From: JBGLNJ01 sp034434835
Lineage (GTDB): Bacteria; Chloroflexota; Anaerolineae; Fen-1058
Reading direction: 5' to 3'
Assembly: GCA_034434835.1 (NCBI GenBank)
Contig: DAOTXX010000071.1
Coordinates: 62,001-126,000 of the forward strand
Length of the DNA: 64,000 nt
Shown here: positions 15,963-26,244 of the stretch, one piece after another
How positions within the stretch are numbered: the first letter of the stretch is position 1
Layout: each line of letters opens with the position of its first letter
Made by a program: the position numbers and the translations under genes
The notes under the pieces: model-generated
Databases searched by the model: none
The model's input: the letters and a program-made list of their open reading frames with translations, nothing else
Told to the model about the DNA's origin: nothing

Positions 15963-16526
15963 TTAACGGATATAGCCCCGCACGACGACGACGCCCTGAC
16001 CCCACTCGGCCGAAGTGAATCGAACCGGCAACAGTTCCGCGCGGCGCAGTTGAACCTGGATCTCGTCCTCAATCGCCTGACGGATGGGGCCGGGCAGTGG
16101 CAGGCTCAAATCCAGAATCTTGACGACAGGCAAGCCGTCGGGCGTGAGCGTGACTTGCGCTTTGCCGCCCACGTGAACGCGCAGCCCGGCGACGAACGCA
16201 TCGCCTTCGCCGGACACGTAATCGGGGGTGATTTTGACGCGAGGATGCGCAAAGGGAATCTGCGGCCAACGTTTGAGATACCACGTGATCGTCTGCTCGG
16301 CTTCCAGCTCGGTCAGCGTCACCTGCCATGTCTCGCCCGAATGTCCGCCGGAATAGATATAGTCGAGCAACTGGACGATCTCTTCATCGCGGATCGGCTC
16401 CACCTCGTAAGGCCTGGCCGCCGCCTGAAGCACAGTGACCCAGGCGTAAAGATTCGCCACGATCAGCGCCGCTGCGATCCAGAAATTGATGCTCCTGAGG
16501 AACGAATGTTTTGATCGGATCCTCAT
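15963..16526 (-). CDS. Membrane-anchored protein of unknown function
   Basis: A 187-residue protein with one N-terminal membrane helix (INFWIAAALIVANLYAWVTVL) after a basic start (MRIRSKHS), and an extracytoplasmic domain. The domain shows LTELEAEQTITWYLKRWPQIPF, then VKITPDYVSGEGDAFVAGLRVHVGG in short strands, and a late VKILDLSLPLPGPIRQAIEDE. The alternation of strands is like lipid-binding LolA/TULIP-type or DUF2993-like domains, but no family is certain. Its stop is about 100 bp from the start of the PLP gene on the same strand. Confidence 0.7.
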   Translation of the reverse strand: MRIRSKHSFLRSINFWIAAALIVANLYAWVTVLQAAARPYEVEPIRDEEIVQLLDYIYSGGHSGETWQVTLTELEAEQTITWYLKRWPQIPFAHPRVKITPDYVSGEGDAFVAGLRVHVGGKAQVTLTPDGLPVVKILDLSLPLPGPIRQAIEDEIQVQLRRAELLPVRFTSAEWGQGVVVVRGYIR

Positions 16527-16553
16527 TGGTTCAGTCCACCCGGATTTGCAGAC

Positions 16554-16632
16554 CAAAGACCGATGACGAAGGACGAAAGCTGGCTCATCGGTTGTTCATC
16601 ATTCGTCCTTCGTCCTTCGTCTTTCGTCATGG
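16554..16632. repeat. Palindromic CGTCCTTCGTC repeat
   Basis: An imperfect inverted repeat built from GACGAAGGACGAAAG and TCGTCCTTCGTC units separates two genes. Related units occur at about 14355-14400 and 9515-9560. They look like a dispersed intergenic repeat rather than a terminator. Confidence 0.55.
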
Positions 16633-17925
16633 TCAACGCACCAGCAACTGCAAGCTCGTGATACCTGCCGGCACAATCGCCGCCAGACACGCCAGCGCCC
16701 AGATCGCCACAGCGCGGTCGGACAGGATGAACTGCGCCTGGGCAGGTTCGGCGGCCAGCTCGCCCGGCGCGGCGGAGCGCTGCACGATGGCGCGTCCCAG
16801 CCACAGCGCGGCCAGTCCCAGCACGAGCAAAAACGCGAGCGTGGTTCCGGCCGCCGAATAGCCCAACACGTTGACCTTGGGCGGCAGCACACCAAAGAAT
16901 CGCGCGCCTGCCAGCGTGATGACGATGAGCGAGCCGCCGTTCCACAGCGCGTGCATGCCCGCCGCCAGTCCAAAGCGAGCCGCACCTTTGGCCCACGCAT
17001 CCGGCTCCCGATTCAAAATGTCGCGCCAGCTCAGGCCCACCAATCCCGCGCCCAGCGGATGAATCGCGCCGCCCAACGCGCGCACAACCAGAATCCCCGC
17101 CCAAAAGCGCAGACCGAAACTGGCGTACAGCACATTTTCGAGCGCGGCAAACCCTGCGCCCGCCATCGCCGCGACCAGGAACGCTTCGCGCCGGGGCAGC
17201 CGCACGATCAATGGCAGCGTGACGAGCGGCTTGGCAAACTCTTCAGCCAGCGGCGCGATGAGGGCGATCTGCGCCAGGAGGTAGATGAACGTGGGATTGG
17301 TGAACGCCGAAGCAATGTCCTTGCCAGCCAGCGCGTCCAGCAATCTGCCGCCGTATCGGCTCACGACCGAATTCAGGTCGCGCACCAACGCCAGCACGAT
17401 CATGGGCAACAAGATTTCGAGCGCGATGGCGATCGCCACACTGACCGTCGCGCCCCCGACAAACGCGCCGAGTCCTCGCCGCCAGGTCAGCCCCTCGGCC
17501 TGCTGTTGAGCGAACCACGAGATAGCCAACAGCGGCGGGAGCGTCGCGGCGACGATCAACAGCGGCGGAAAGAACAGCCCGGTGGCGATCCGGTTTTGAT
17601 AGATCAGGATGCCAGCGGCGGTGCACAGCCCAAAGATGGCGGCCAGCAGCCAGGCCGAAGGCAAGCGCAACAGCCCCGAAGGCTTGCCTTGCATCGAACG
17701 CTGACCGTGCCAGAGCATGATCATGCCGAATCCGAACGTGAGCGTCAACATGACAAAGCTGAACAGGCCGATGCCGACCGCATCTCGATCGCTGCTCAAC
17801 ACGGCGATAGGCGTGATGCACAACACTGCCACCAACATCGGCGCGCCCACGATCGCCAGTATGATGCCGCCGATCAGGACGAGTTGTTTCCACTGACGGG
17901 ACATTGGCACCGTCATCTGCGTCAT
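16633..17925 (-). CDS. PrsW-family intramembrane metalloprotease
   Basis: A polytopic protein of about 430 residues with the PrsW motifs in order: PLAEEFAKPLVTLPL (Glu-Glu-x-x-Lys), GFAALENVLYASFG (Glu-Asn), RALGGAIHPLGAGLVG (His) and GMHALWNGGSL (His with Trp-Asn). The family cleaves membrane-bound substrates such as anti-sigma factors. Several start codons lie close together (17925, 17916, 17904); GAGAG sits upstream of all. The N-terminal four helices are extra to the core. The substrate is unknown. Confidence 0.88.
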   Translation of the reverse strand: MTQMTVPMSRQWKQLVLIGGIILAIVGAPMLVAVLCITPIAVLSSDRDAVGIGLFSFVMLTLTFGFGMIMLWHGQRSMQGKPSGLLRLPSAWLLAAIFGLCTAAGILIYQNRIATGLFFPPLLIVAATLPPLLAISWFAQQQAEGLTWRRGLGAFVGGATVSVAIAIALEILLPMIVLALVRDLNSVVSRYGGRLLDALAGKDIASAFTNPTFIYLLAQIALIAPLAEEFAKPLVTLPLIVRLPRREAFLVAAMAGAGFAALENVLYASFGLRFWAGILVVRALGGAIHPLGAGLVGLSWRDILNREPDAWAKGAARFGLAAGMHALWNGGSLIVITLAGARFFGVLPPKVNVLGYSAAGTTLAFLLVLGLAALWLGRAIVQRSAAPGELAAEPAQAQFILSDRAVAIWALACLAAIVPAGITSLQLLVR

Positions 17926-17994
17926 CTCTCGCACTCTCTTTCTCCCTTGCTCGCCAATCTCCAATACCCAATCTCTAATACCCAATCGCCAACA

Positions 17995-20900
17995 CTATTC
18001 CCACGTTTCCAATGTCTGTCGCCACGCCTTGAGGTCCTCCAGCTTGCGCTCGATGACGATCGCGGTAATGACCACGAGCAACCCGATGAGACCAAACACG
18101 ATCCACTGATTGATCGATCTCAACGAGTTGATCAACTGCGCCGTCGTCGCCAGGATGACGCCCATCATGCCCGCGTAGAGGAATCGCCGCAGTCGCCGTG
18201 CGCTGCCCCACCAAAACGCGCCAAAGCCTTCCGCGCCCAGCATCAGCGCGTAGCGCCAGCCGAACAGCAGCGTCTGCCAGAACAGCGACCCCATCATCAG
18301 CAGCACCGCTGCGTAATCGAGCCAGCGCGCAAGCGTCTTGTTCCCGTGCCGCGCTTCGAGCCAGCCGATGCCCAGCAGATACAGTCCGGCCGGCATCGCG
18401 TACCACTGCACCTGCGATGCGCCCGCCCATTGGTTGACGTAGAACGCATGCAGCATCCACGAAGCGATCAACATCCCGACGGCCAGATACCCCAACCTCA
18501 GTCGCCGCGAATTGAACGCCGCCGCTACGTACAGCAATCCGATCAGCGCAAGCACGCCGACGACCATCTGCACCTTGGGCAGCTCGACCCATCTGCGGAA
18601 CGGCAGGCCCAGCATGGCGCGCACTGTCCAATCAATCAGGTTCGGGCCAAGCCAGGCCGTCACCAGCAAGATCACAAACGAGTACCACGTGCTGAACCGC
18701 TGCAAGGGCCGCTCCCAGATCGCCAGCCAGGCCGGCAGCGACTGACCTCCGCGCTCGCGCACCATCGCCAGCCCGTAGCCGATCAAGCCATAGCTCAGAT
18801 CGAGATAAGCCAGCGTGACCGGCCAGGCTTCCATCGGCCCGGCGAGCGTGGCAAGCCACTGCACCAACGCAATGACGCCCAGGCCCGTCGTGAGGTACGG
18901 CATCCAGCGCGAGGTCCAGAACGACGCCAGCGCCGCGATGAGCAGCGCGTGAATCAGCGTGACGAACGCGCCCGCGTCGGTCCGGGTCAGGCTGAACATT
19001 TGCGCCGCAACGATGTCGAGCAGCAAGAGCAGGTAAAGCGGACGCGACCAACCCTCCCAGACCCGGTCGAGATCGAGCGGCGTCCCCTCACCTCGCTCAC
19101 GTTCAATCCACGCCGCCAGCGTCGCTGTGATCAGCGTGACCGGCAGGAATCGCTGCCAGGCATATTCGGGATAGCGCCACCAGCCCAACTCGTGCAAATA
19201 GAAAATCACAGCCAGATGCCCGGACGCCGCCATCGCCAACAACCACCCGCGCAGCCGGAAGCGATGGATCGCCCAACCCAAGATCGGCATGAGCAGCAGC
19301 CAGTTCAAAGCCGCCAGCCCCGACCTGAAATTGGTAAAGAATGGACTGACCGCTGCCATGCCAAAGCCAAGCGCATAGACCGGCAAGGCGTACCAATTCA
19401 GCAATCGCTCAGCCAACGCCGTCGCCCACTCGCCGGGCCGGCCCCACGGGAACCCCTCACGTAGGGGCGACTCTTGCAGTCGCCCACGCGCATCCAGCCA
19501 CCATGCGAGCGCAAGCGCAACGATCGCGCCGGGGAACAAAGCCAGCCCGTGATACTCGGCCAGCACGTGCTGACGCAAGACGACGACGTAAGGCATGATG
19601 GCCGTCGCGCAGGCAGGCGTCAACAGCAGAGGCTGCCGCAGCCAGAACGCGGTGACCGCATACAACAGCGATGCGCTGCCATAGCCCCAGAACGCGCCGG
19701 TCCGATCTTGACTCGACGGCGGCAGGCCAAATGCGATCAGCGCAAAGCCAATCACAAGCGTCGCCGTGCCATATTCTGCCAGGCGCGTGCGCCGCAAAGC
19801 CCAGGCCATGAGCAGATACACCGCCGCCAGGCCGATCAGCCACCAACCCTGACGATTGCCCGGGACGCTGGCTTCGTTCAGCGCCAGCACGAGCGCGAGC
19901 GGCACCAGCGCCGCCGCCGGATAGACCCAAAGTGGATGCCTGAACACACGCGCCGAAGTCAACATCAACAGCGCGTCATAGAGCAGCACCAGCGCAAGCA
20001 GCGGTCTATCGTGCGCGACGAGCAACGTGCCGACGATGACAGACACATAACCGGTCAGATACGCAGGCAGCGCATACGCGCTCGATAGCTCGGAGCGTGG
20101 AGCGACTCGCTTGAGCCATTGACCCGCGCCAAGCCCCAGCGGGCAAAAAGCGATCAGCATCAGCCCATAATGCTCGTGGCGCGCCTGCGGCGCCAGCCAC
20201 GCCATCACGTAAACGCACCAGACCGGGATCAGGCCCAACGCGGGATACAGGAACCGGGTGCGCCAGGTCGAAGCAGGAGTAGCGAGAGCGTGCTTCAACC
20301 GCCCATGCTCCACCCACACCGCCAGCGCATAATACCCGATCCCCAATCCCATTGTGAATCGGCTCGTGTCCACGTTCGCCACGCCCCACAGCAGCGAAAA
20401 CGGCAGCAGAACGTGCGCGACGATCTTGGCGGGCAAAGCATAAGCGCGTGCGCCGAAACGCTCCAAGACCAGGCCGATCAGGTAAAGCGACCAGGCCAGC
20501 GCCACCCAACTGATCGCAAAACCCGGCGTCGTGGGTTTGCTCCCGATCAACCAGCCGAGGTTGGCAAGGATCGTCCACGGCGCCAAGATGAGCACCGAAG
20601 CCAGCCACACAAAAACCGGTCGCCGGAACAACCGCGCCGAAAGCGCGTATAACCCGACGATCATCAAGAGACCAATCACCGCCCAGATTTGCTGAACGCG
20701 CCCGCCACCCAGGAGGATCAAATTGCGGATGAGCGCCAGTCCGATCACGGCAGCCGAAGCGATCCAGCCTGTCACAAGTAACGGACGGCGGAACAATCTC
20801 CACGCAAGCCGCGCCCACGCGCGAAAGCGTCTGCGCGTCGCGCGTCGTCGGCGCAGCCAGTCCAGGCCTCGCTCGGCCAGGATGTAACCGATCACGCCCA

Positions 20901-23829
20901 CCGCGCCTCGCGCCGCCAGCGAGCCTCGCCCGGTGCTGTAGATGATGGCGACGAATCCCCCGCCGGCGGCCATGAGCCACGCGGCAATGTACGCCCACAG
21001 CTCCTCGTAGGTTGACCAGGCAAACAGCACATAGACGATGCCCAACAGAAGCTGGCTGGCAGCTTCCCACAACCGCATCGCGTCGGTCCATTCGACCTCG
21101 AACAGCAATTCATTCAAAGGCTGGATGTAAACGCGGGCCAGCACGATCACCGCCAGCACGTGCGACGTGAGATACAGCGGGACAAAAAAGCGATGCGTCA
21201 GATCGGGCAGTCTGCGTCGCTCGTGCCACAGGCCGATGGCAAAGTAAATGGCGACGAGCACGGCCAGCGCAAACGTGAGCGCGTCAAAGCGCACGCGCAG
21301 TTTGTCGAGCAAGAGCATCGCGCCCCACGCCGTGACCGCTCCGCCCGGCGCCAGCTCCCACGACTGGCGATTGGTGAACGCATCGGCCAGATACAGCAGA
21401 CCGATGAGCACAAGACAGATCGCCGAGGTAAACCCATAGGGAGCCAGGCTGAACGCCGCAACGACCGAGGCCACGCTCACCAGCCCGCCCACCAGATACC
21501 ACGGCCAGCGATAGCCGCGCGCGATCCGGGCGAGCCGATAACTCTGCGCAACCATACCCCAGGCCAGCATGGCCAGCGACAGCGCCAGATCAAAGCCAAG
21601 CGGCCCGCGATTGTCAAATAGAACGCCGACCCACACGGGCAGCACCAGCGCTGCCATCCAATGAAACACCGGGTCGGCCTGCTTTCGATCGGGCGGAGCA
21701 AAGCCCGCCTGCCCGGCGCGCTCCAGCCGGGCGCCCCACACACAGAGCAACAACCAGTTGCCCAGCGCGTATGCCAGCCAACGCCCGTCGTATGGAAAGA
21801 GCGAAGGAGCAAACGACAGCGCCGCGATGACGTAACCAGCAATGACCAGCGTCCCGGCCCAGCGATCGCGCCAGGGGTCAGCGGCGGCACGACCTACCCA
21901 GAAAGCAATCACCACGTGCGCGATAGCCAGCGACGCCCACCCGATTGAAAATTGGGCAAACGCCAAGTTCAGTTGGCTCATCGCAAACGTGATCGAAGTG
22001 AGCGAGAACAATGACGATCCATAGAGAATTCGCGGCCGCTTCCAGAGGATTGCCGCAAGGATCACCGCGCCACACAGGACCGCATGGCTGCTGGCCGCCG
22101 CGGTGCCGCTCCGCAGGTCCGTCAGCGACCACAGCGCGGCGACGAGCATCAGTGCCATACCCCACCCGGTTGCCGTGCGTCCGTGGCCGTAAAGCACCGG
22201 ATCGTCCCGGCGCGCCAGCAGCCGATGGCCGGCGACAAAATACAGCGGCACCAGCAGCGCCAGTCCCAAAGCGTGCCATGCCGCGTTGATCCGCGCCTGG
22301 TCAAAGATCGCGGCCTGCGCCATATACATTGCGACCGGCAGCGAGATCGCCGCGAGCAACCCCAGGCTTCGACTACGATAGTGAATCGCACCCCACCCAA
22401 AGATGAACCCGCCCAACCACCAGTTGATCGTCATCGCGTCATGCAGCGTGTCAAAGGTCGAGCGTTCGATGTAGCGCCAGCCAAAGCTCAACAGCATCAC
22501 CGCGCCCACCGTGATCAGCGCCAGGTTGCGGAACGGCTCGGCCAGCACAAGAAACCCGTTTTCTCTCAGAAAACGGGTTTCTTGTTTCTCCCGCTTGAGT
22601 GCGGTCGCGATCAACACCAGTCCGACGGCAAGCACCGAAAGCACCGCCGTGCGCCAATCGTATGACAAACCATAGGACTGATGTCCGATCGCGATCAACG
22701 CCAGGACGGCGCTCCCCGCCGCCGCGCCGACCAGGTAGCCGAATATGGCCGCCTGCGTACGGAGCGCGATCCAGATGTAAGCGACCAGGCAGACGAGCGA
22801 GGTCAGCAGCCAGAACGACGGGCCATACTCGGCCGGGATATGAAAGTTGACGTAGAGGGTATAAAAGTCAATGGGGATGAGCAGCGCAGCGATCGCCGTC
22901 AACGCGATGCCGGAGCGAACCATGCGCGTCTTGTTGCGAACGATCCAGCCCAAGCCCAAAAAGATGAGCGTAAAGGCTGTGGGGATAGCCACCCGCACAG
23001 GCGCGGAGAAATCTCGCCAACCCCAGACGACGAACGAGATCGCCGCCGCGAAAAGCAAAAAGATGCCCATAAAGAGCATCGCCTGGAGCGTGCGCTCAGA
23101 AAGCAGTGTGCGCCAGAGCCGGTCACGGAACGGCAGCCCGGGCGCAGACGGAGGAGGCGCGATGGGAGCAACAGGAGCCCAAACACTTGGTGGGGCGGCC
23201 TCGACATGGGCCGGTTCAGGGACAGGCACGGGAGCGGGAGCCGGGACAGCCAGCAAGCCAAGTCTGGCTTCGAGCTTGTTTTTTTCTGTCCAAAGCGCGG
23301 CACTGGCCTGTTCTTGCGCCGCACGCGAAAAGCCACCGCGCTGGCTCAGATCGTCAATCGCTTGCAGAAGGAAATTGACCAACGCCAGCCGGTCGGCATC
23401 AGTTTGAGGATACGCCGGGCGGACGTGGCCTTGCAGCCGTTCGGTCAATTCGTCCACTTGCTCGCTGACCTCGTCCACCATCGTCTGCGCCACGTCAGGA
23501 TGGACAAGCTCAAGCGCGCGCCACACACCGATCCTTTGCAGCAACGCCTGGCGGTGAAAGAGATCAGGCCAGGCCTGGCGAGCCTGCTCTGGGGTGAATG
23601 GCGGCAGACGCAAGCCCAGTTGGACTTGGAGTTCGTGTTGACGCTGTGTAAATATCTTGCTGAGGAGTCGCTGGCTCTCCGCGCCCAGCGATGCCAGGTG
23701 GGCGATCTGGTCCAGCAGCCAGTTGACGTGGAGCAGTTCTTCGACCAGGGCCGGGTCGCCCTGAAACTCGCAGTGGGGACACGGCTCGGCCAGGCTAGAA
23801 ATAGGTTGGTCACAGCTTACACAGCGCAC
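17995..23829 (-). CDS. Very large polytopic membrane protein with N-terminal zinc ribbon
   Basis: About 1944 residues. The start is a zinc ribbon (CVSCDQP...CPHCEF). A cytoplasmic helical region follows (about 30-190), then an alanine-proline linker (about 200-250), and then a long succession of hydrophobic helices, well over forty, to residue ~1925. The short basic C-terminus is KLEDLKAWRQTLETWE. Segments such as FRDRLWRTLLSERTLQAMLF before the first helix recur in Chloroflexota proteins of this size that lack a known function. GTG 23829 (GAGGG upstream) is preferred to TTG 23847. Dense short internal repeats could make it assembly-prone. Confidence 0.8.
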   Translation of the reverse strand: MRCVSCDQPISSLAEPCPHCEFQGDPALVEELLHVNWLLDQIAHLASLGAESQRLLSKIFTQRQHELQVQLGLRLPPFTPEQARQAWPDLFHRQALLQRIGVWRALELVHPDVAQTMVDEVSEQVDELTERLQGHVRPAYPQTDADRLALVNFLLQAIDDLSQRGGFSRAAQEQASAALWTEKNKLEARLGLLAVPAPAPVPVPEPAHVEAAPPSVWAPVAPIAPPPSAPGLPFRDRLWRTLLSERTLQAMLFMGIFLLFAAAISFVVWGWRDFSAPVRVAIPTAFTLIFLGLGWIVRNKTRMVRSGIALTAIAALLIPIDFYTLYVNFHIPAEYGPSFWLLTSLVCLVAYIWIALRTQAAIFGYLVGAAAGSAVLALIAIGHQSYGLSYDWRTAVLSVLAVGLVLIATALKREKQETRFLRENGFLVLAEPFRNLALITVGAVMLLSFGWRYIERSTFDTLHDAMTINWWLGGFIFGWGAIHYRSRSLGLLAAISLPVAMYMAQAAIFDQARINAAWHALGLALLVPLYFVAGHRLLARRDDPVLYGHGRTATGWGMALMLVAALWSLTDLRSGTAAASSHAVLCGAVILAAILWKRPRILYGSSLFSLTSITFAMSQLNLAFAQFSIGWASLAIAHVVIAFWVGRAAADPWRDRWAGTLVIAGYVIAALSFAPSLFPYDGRWLAYALGNWLLLCVWGARLERAGQAGFAPPDRKQADPVFHWMAALVLPVWVGVLFDNRGPLGFDLALSLAMLAWGMVAQSYRLARIARGYRWPWYLVGGLVSVASVVAAFSLAPYGFTSAICLVLIGLLYLADAFTNRQSWELAPGGAVTAWGAMLLLDKLRVRFDALTFALAVLVAIYFAIGLWHERRRLPDLTHRFFVPLYLTSHVLAVIVLARVYIQPLNELLFEVEWTDAMRLWEAASQLLLGIVYVLFAWSTYEELWAYIAAWLMAAGGGFVAIIYSTGRGSLAARGAVGVIGYILAERGLDWLRRRRATRRRFRAWARLAWRLFRRPLLVTGWIASAAVIGLALIRNLILLGGGRVQQIWAVIGLLMIVGLYALSARLFRRPVFVWLASVLILAPWTILANLGWLIGSKPTTPGFAISWVALAWSLYLIGLVLERFGARAYALPAKIVAHVLLPFSLLWGVANVDTSRFTMGLGIGYYALAVWVEHGRLKHALATPASTWRTRFLYPALGLIPVWCVYVMAWLAPQARHEHYGLMLIAFCPLGLGAGQWLKRVAPRSELSSAYALPAYLTGYVSVIVGTLLVAHDRPLLALVLLYDALLMLTSARVFRHPLWVYPAAALVPLALVLALNEASVPGNRQGWWLIGLAAVYLLMAWALRRTRLAEYGTATLVIGFALIAFGLPPSSQDRTGAFWGYGSASLLYAVTAFWLRQPLLLTPACATAIMPYVVVLRQHVLAEYHGLALFPGAIVALALAWWLDARGRLQESPLREGFPWGRPGEWATALAERLLNWYALPVYALGFGMAAVSPFFTNFRSGLAALNWLLLMPILGWAIHRFRLRGWLLAMAASGHLAVIFYLHELGWWRYPEYAWQRFLPVTLITATLAAWIERERGEGTPLDLDRVWEGWSRPLYLLLLLDIVAAQMFSLTRTDAGAFVTLIHALLIAALASFWTSRWMPYLTTGLGVIALVQWLATLAGPMEAWPVTLAYLDLSYGLIGYGLAMVRERGGQSLPAWLAIWERPLQRFSTWYSFVILLVTAWLGPNLIDWTVRAMLGLPFRRWVELPKVQMVVGVLALIGLLYVAAAFNSRRLRLGYLAVGMLIASWMLHAFYVNQWAGASQVQWYAMPAGLYLLGIGWLEARHGNKTLARWLDYAAVLLMMGSLFWQTLLFGWRYALMLGAEGFGAFWWGSARRLRRFLYAGMMGVILATTAQLINSLRSINQWIVFGLIGLLVVITAIVIERKLEDLKAWRQTLETWE

Positions 23830-24386
23830 GTTGCCCTCGCACCGCAAAGCCCTCTGAGCGATGAAGTCAATGATCTGAACCGCAATACCGAAAGGTCAAA
23901 TGATACAGGGATTCTACCGCAGAGAGCCTCTCTGCATCCATGCCTTGAGGACGATGGCTACGACACCCAAGTGCTTGACGCACCATGTGCCTGCATAGAT
24001 CATAAAGCCTGGGATTGGCCGGTTTCTTGCTGAACTTTACGCTTGCGTCTGAGCAGCCCAATCTCAGCCAACCACAGCCCGCACTTGAAGCGGATGCGAG
24101 CCTCCTGGCCTCGGAGGATAGAACATTGGTCACGATAACCGGGCGAGTCGAGTCACGGCGCCAACCAATAGGACAAGAGTCCTGATGACTTGAGGCCAGG
24201 AGATTGATACAATACAATCGAGTCAACACTTTTATTGTACTCTCATCATCGCCAGGCTGCAAACGGTTTCGGTGTCCATCCAACAGATTAGCTTTTCACC
24301 CTGATGTTATACTCAGCGCGCCTCCAAGGCGGCCTGACCCAAGCAGCCCAGTTTTCATTTTCCAGTGATTCGGACAGAGTCATTCG
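23830..24386. other. Gene-poor intergenic region
   Basis: No supported gene. Short open frames on the minus strand (for example one reading RFKCGLWLAEIGLLRRKR) may be remains of a lost gene but match nothing recognisable. The last 80 bp before the receiver-HEAT gene presumably hold its promoter; no clear -35/-10 pair was seen. Confidence 0.5.
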
Positions 24387-25184
24387 ATGACCCGCATCTT
24401 GAGCTTGGACGACGAGCCAGGCCTCCTCGACCTGATGGGGCTGATCCTCGAACGCGCAGGCTGTGAACATCTCCGGGCGACCAGCGTCTACGCAGCCTGG
24501 GCCATCCTGCATAGCGAGCCAATTGACCTGTTCACCCAGGACCTGATGCATCCCGACGTGGACGGCTGGGAGTTTTTGCGTCTGATGAAGGCCGACCCGG
24601 CGCTGGCTCAAGTGCCCGTCATTCTGATCACATCCTTCCGGATGAGCGACGACGACCCGCATTGGCGGGCCTGCGGCGCTGACGCTTATCTCACCAAACC
24701 GTTCGGCCCCAAAGACCTTTTGGCGAGCATCGAAAAGGTTTTGATCCGGCGCGGCCTACCATTGCCCAAGAACAACCTGTCGCGCAGCCCTCTTGCGAGC
24801 CATCGGTCAAACAGCCAAGATCAGACGATAGAAAGCCACCTCCAAGCGTTAAAGGACAGCGATTGGAAGAAACGTTGGAAAGCCGCGCTGGCCTTGGGAC
24901 AAAGTGGAGAGGCTCTGGCCGTCGAGCCGCTGCTGGCCGCGCTGCGCGATGCTCACCCTATCGTCCGTATGATGGCGGCTTGGGCATTAGGCGAGCTGGG
25001 CGACCGACGAGCGGTCGAGCCGCTCAAGCAGGCGCAATCCGATCCCGACGACTGGGTGCGTCGTGCGGCGACCACTTCCGTCCACAAGATCTGGATTCCG
25101 GCCAGGCGTCCCTCGCTCTGGTCACGCTTCCTCCGCTGGTGTACCTCCTCATTCAGTCGCCAGCCTCAACACAAGCCAATCTGA
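24387..25184 (+). CDS. Response-regulator receiver fused to HEAT repeats (copy 1)
   Basis: A 265-residue protein. The receiver (1-120) has the acidic pair (LSLDDEPG), the phospho-acceptor Asp in FTQDLMHPDVDGWEF, the Ser/Thr in ILITS and the Lys in YLTKPFGPKDLL, so it should be phosphorylated. After a linker come two to three HEAT/PBS-lyase-like repeats (RWKAALALGQSGEALAVEPL, VRMMAAWALGELGDRRAVEPL), which usually bind proteins. There is no DNA-binding domain. The output is probably phosphorylation-controlled protein docking. It is followed by a paralogue after 19 bp. Confidence 0.88.
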   Translation: MTRILSLDDEPGLLDLMGLILERAGCEHLRATSVYAAWAILHSEPIDLFTQDLMHPDVDGWEFLRLMKADPALAQVPVILITSFRMSDDDPHWRACGADAYLTKPFGPKDLLASIEKVLIRRGLPLPKNNLSRSPLASHRSNSQDQTIESHLQALKDSDWKKRWKAALALGQSGEALAVEPLLAALRDAHPIVRMMAAWALGELGDRRAVEPLKQAQSDPDDWVRRAATTSVHKIWIPARRPSLWSRFLRWCTSSFSRQPQHKPI

Positions 25185-25203
25185 TGCCGCCAGCACAACT
25201 TTA

Positions 25204-26244
25204 ATGATACACATCCTCAGTCTCGACGATGAGCCAGAGATGCTTGATCTCATCAAGCTGATCCTGGCGCGAAAAAGCTATCACACACTGACAACCCATC
25301 GCAGCGATGAGGCCTGGGTGATCCTGCACACGCAGTCCATTGACATGGTCACTCAAGACTTTATGCGGCCCGGCCTGGACGGCTGGATGTTTCTCTGGAT
25401 GCTCAAATGCGATCCTGGACTGCGCCACCTTCCGGTGCTGGGTATCTCTGCCGGGCCACACGACCTGCGCGCCGACCAATGTCGAAGCATCGGGCTGGAT
25501 TTCCGGTCCGACCTGGCCGGCTACCTGGAAAAACCATTTGGACCGCAAGAGCTGCACTATCTCATCGAGGCAGCATTGGAAAAGCGCAATCCTCAATGGA
25601 CAGCAGACACCCGAAGAATGCGCTGGCTTGGCCTGCATCAACAGCCGCTCCCAGTGTGCATCGCCGCGCTGCAAGCTCCGGAACGCGCTCTGCGCTACGA
25701 GGCTGCTTCGACCTTGGGATGGAAACGGGATCATCAGATCGTCGAACCGCTGATTCGTGCACTCCAAGATCAAGATCGGTTTGTGCGCGCCGCAGCCGCC
25801 AATTCACTCGGCATGGCAAACGACCGACGAGCCGTCCAGCCGCTCATTCGGCGATTGCAGGACCAAGCTAGCGAGGTGCGCCAAGCGGCTGCGTTGGCCC
25901 TCGGCAAGCTGGGTGACCCACAGGCCATTGAACCGTTGCGCGGGGTCTTGGCTCAAGACTGGGAAAAGCGCCATGTGGCGGCCACAGCTCTGTCGCAAAT
26001 CAAGGATGAGCGCGCCCTCCATGTACTGACCCAGGCATTGCAAGATGAGGATGCCAATATCGCCTGGTCAGCCGCTTATGCGCTCGGCTGGCGAGCCAAT
26101 ATGGGATCGCTTCCCGTGCTGCAGCGGATCGCCCTTGAGGAGGCCCGGTCCACCCGGCACGACGGCGCGCTGTCCGAATCAGCGCACCAAGTGATCGAAC
26201 GGATCGCCAAGATACACCGGGGACGCAAGCCACCGGCGGCCTAG
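25204..26244 (+). CDS. Response-regulator receiver fused to HEAT repeats (copy 2)
   Basis: A 346-residue paralogue of the preceding gene with more repeats. The receiver keeps the acidic pair (ILSLDDEPEMLDL), the acceptor Asp (VTQDFMRPGLDGWMF), Ser (LGISAG) and Lys (YLEKPFGPQEL). At least five HEAT units follow, each close to VRQAAALALGKLGDPQAIEPL. ATG 25204 is just past the upstream stop; an in-frame extension inside that gene is rejected. Tandem duplication followed by growth of the repeat region explains the pair. Confidence 0.88.
   Translation: MIHILSLDDEPEMLDLIKLILARKSYHTLTTHRSDEAWVILHTQSIDMVTQDFMRPGLDGWMFLWMLKCDPGLRHLPVLGISAGPHDLRADQCRSIGLDFRSDLAGYLEKPFGPQELHYLIEAALEKRNPQWTADTRRMRWLGLHQQPLPVCIAALQAPERALRYEAASTLGWKRDHQIVEPLIRALQDQDRFVRAAAANSLGMANDRRAVQPLIRRLQDQASEVRQAAALALGKLGDPQAIEPLRGVLAQDWEKRHVAATALSQIKDERALHVLTQALQDEDANIAWSAAYALGWRANMGSLPVLQRIALEEARSTRHDGALSESAHQVIERIAKIHRGRKPPAA

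Noticed and set aside
16951..19464. 837-residue plus-strand open frame
   Set aside because: It is antisense to the PrsW gene and the large membrane protein; the translation is Gln/Arg/His-rich and has no family features.
23867..24283. 138-residue minus-strand ORF
   Set aside because: Composition is random-like, there is no ribosome-binding site and no similarity that I can recognise.
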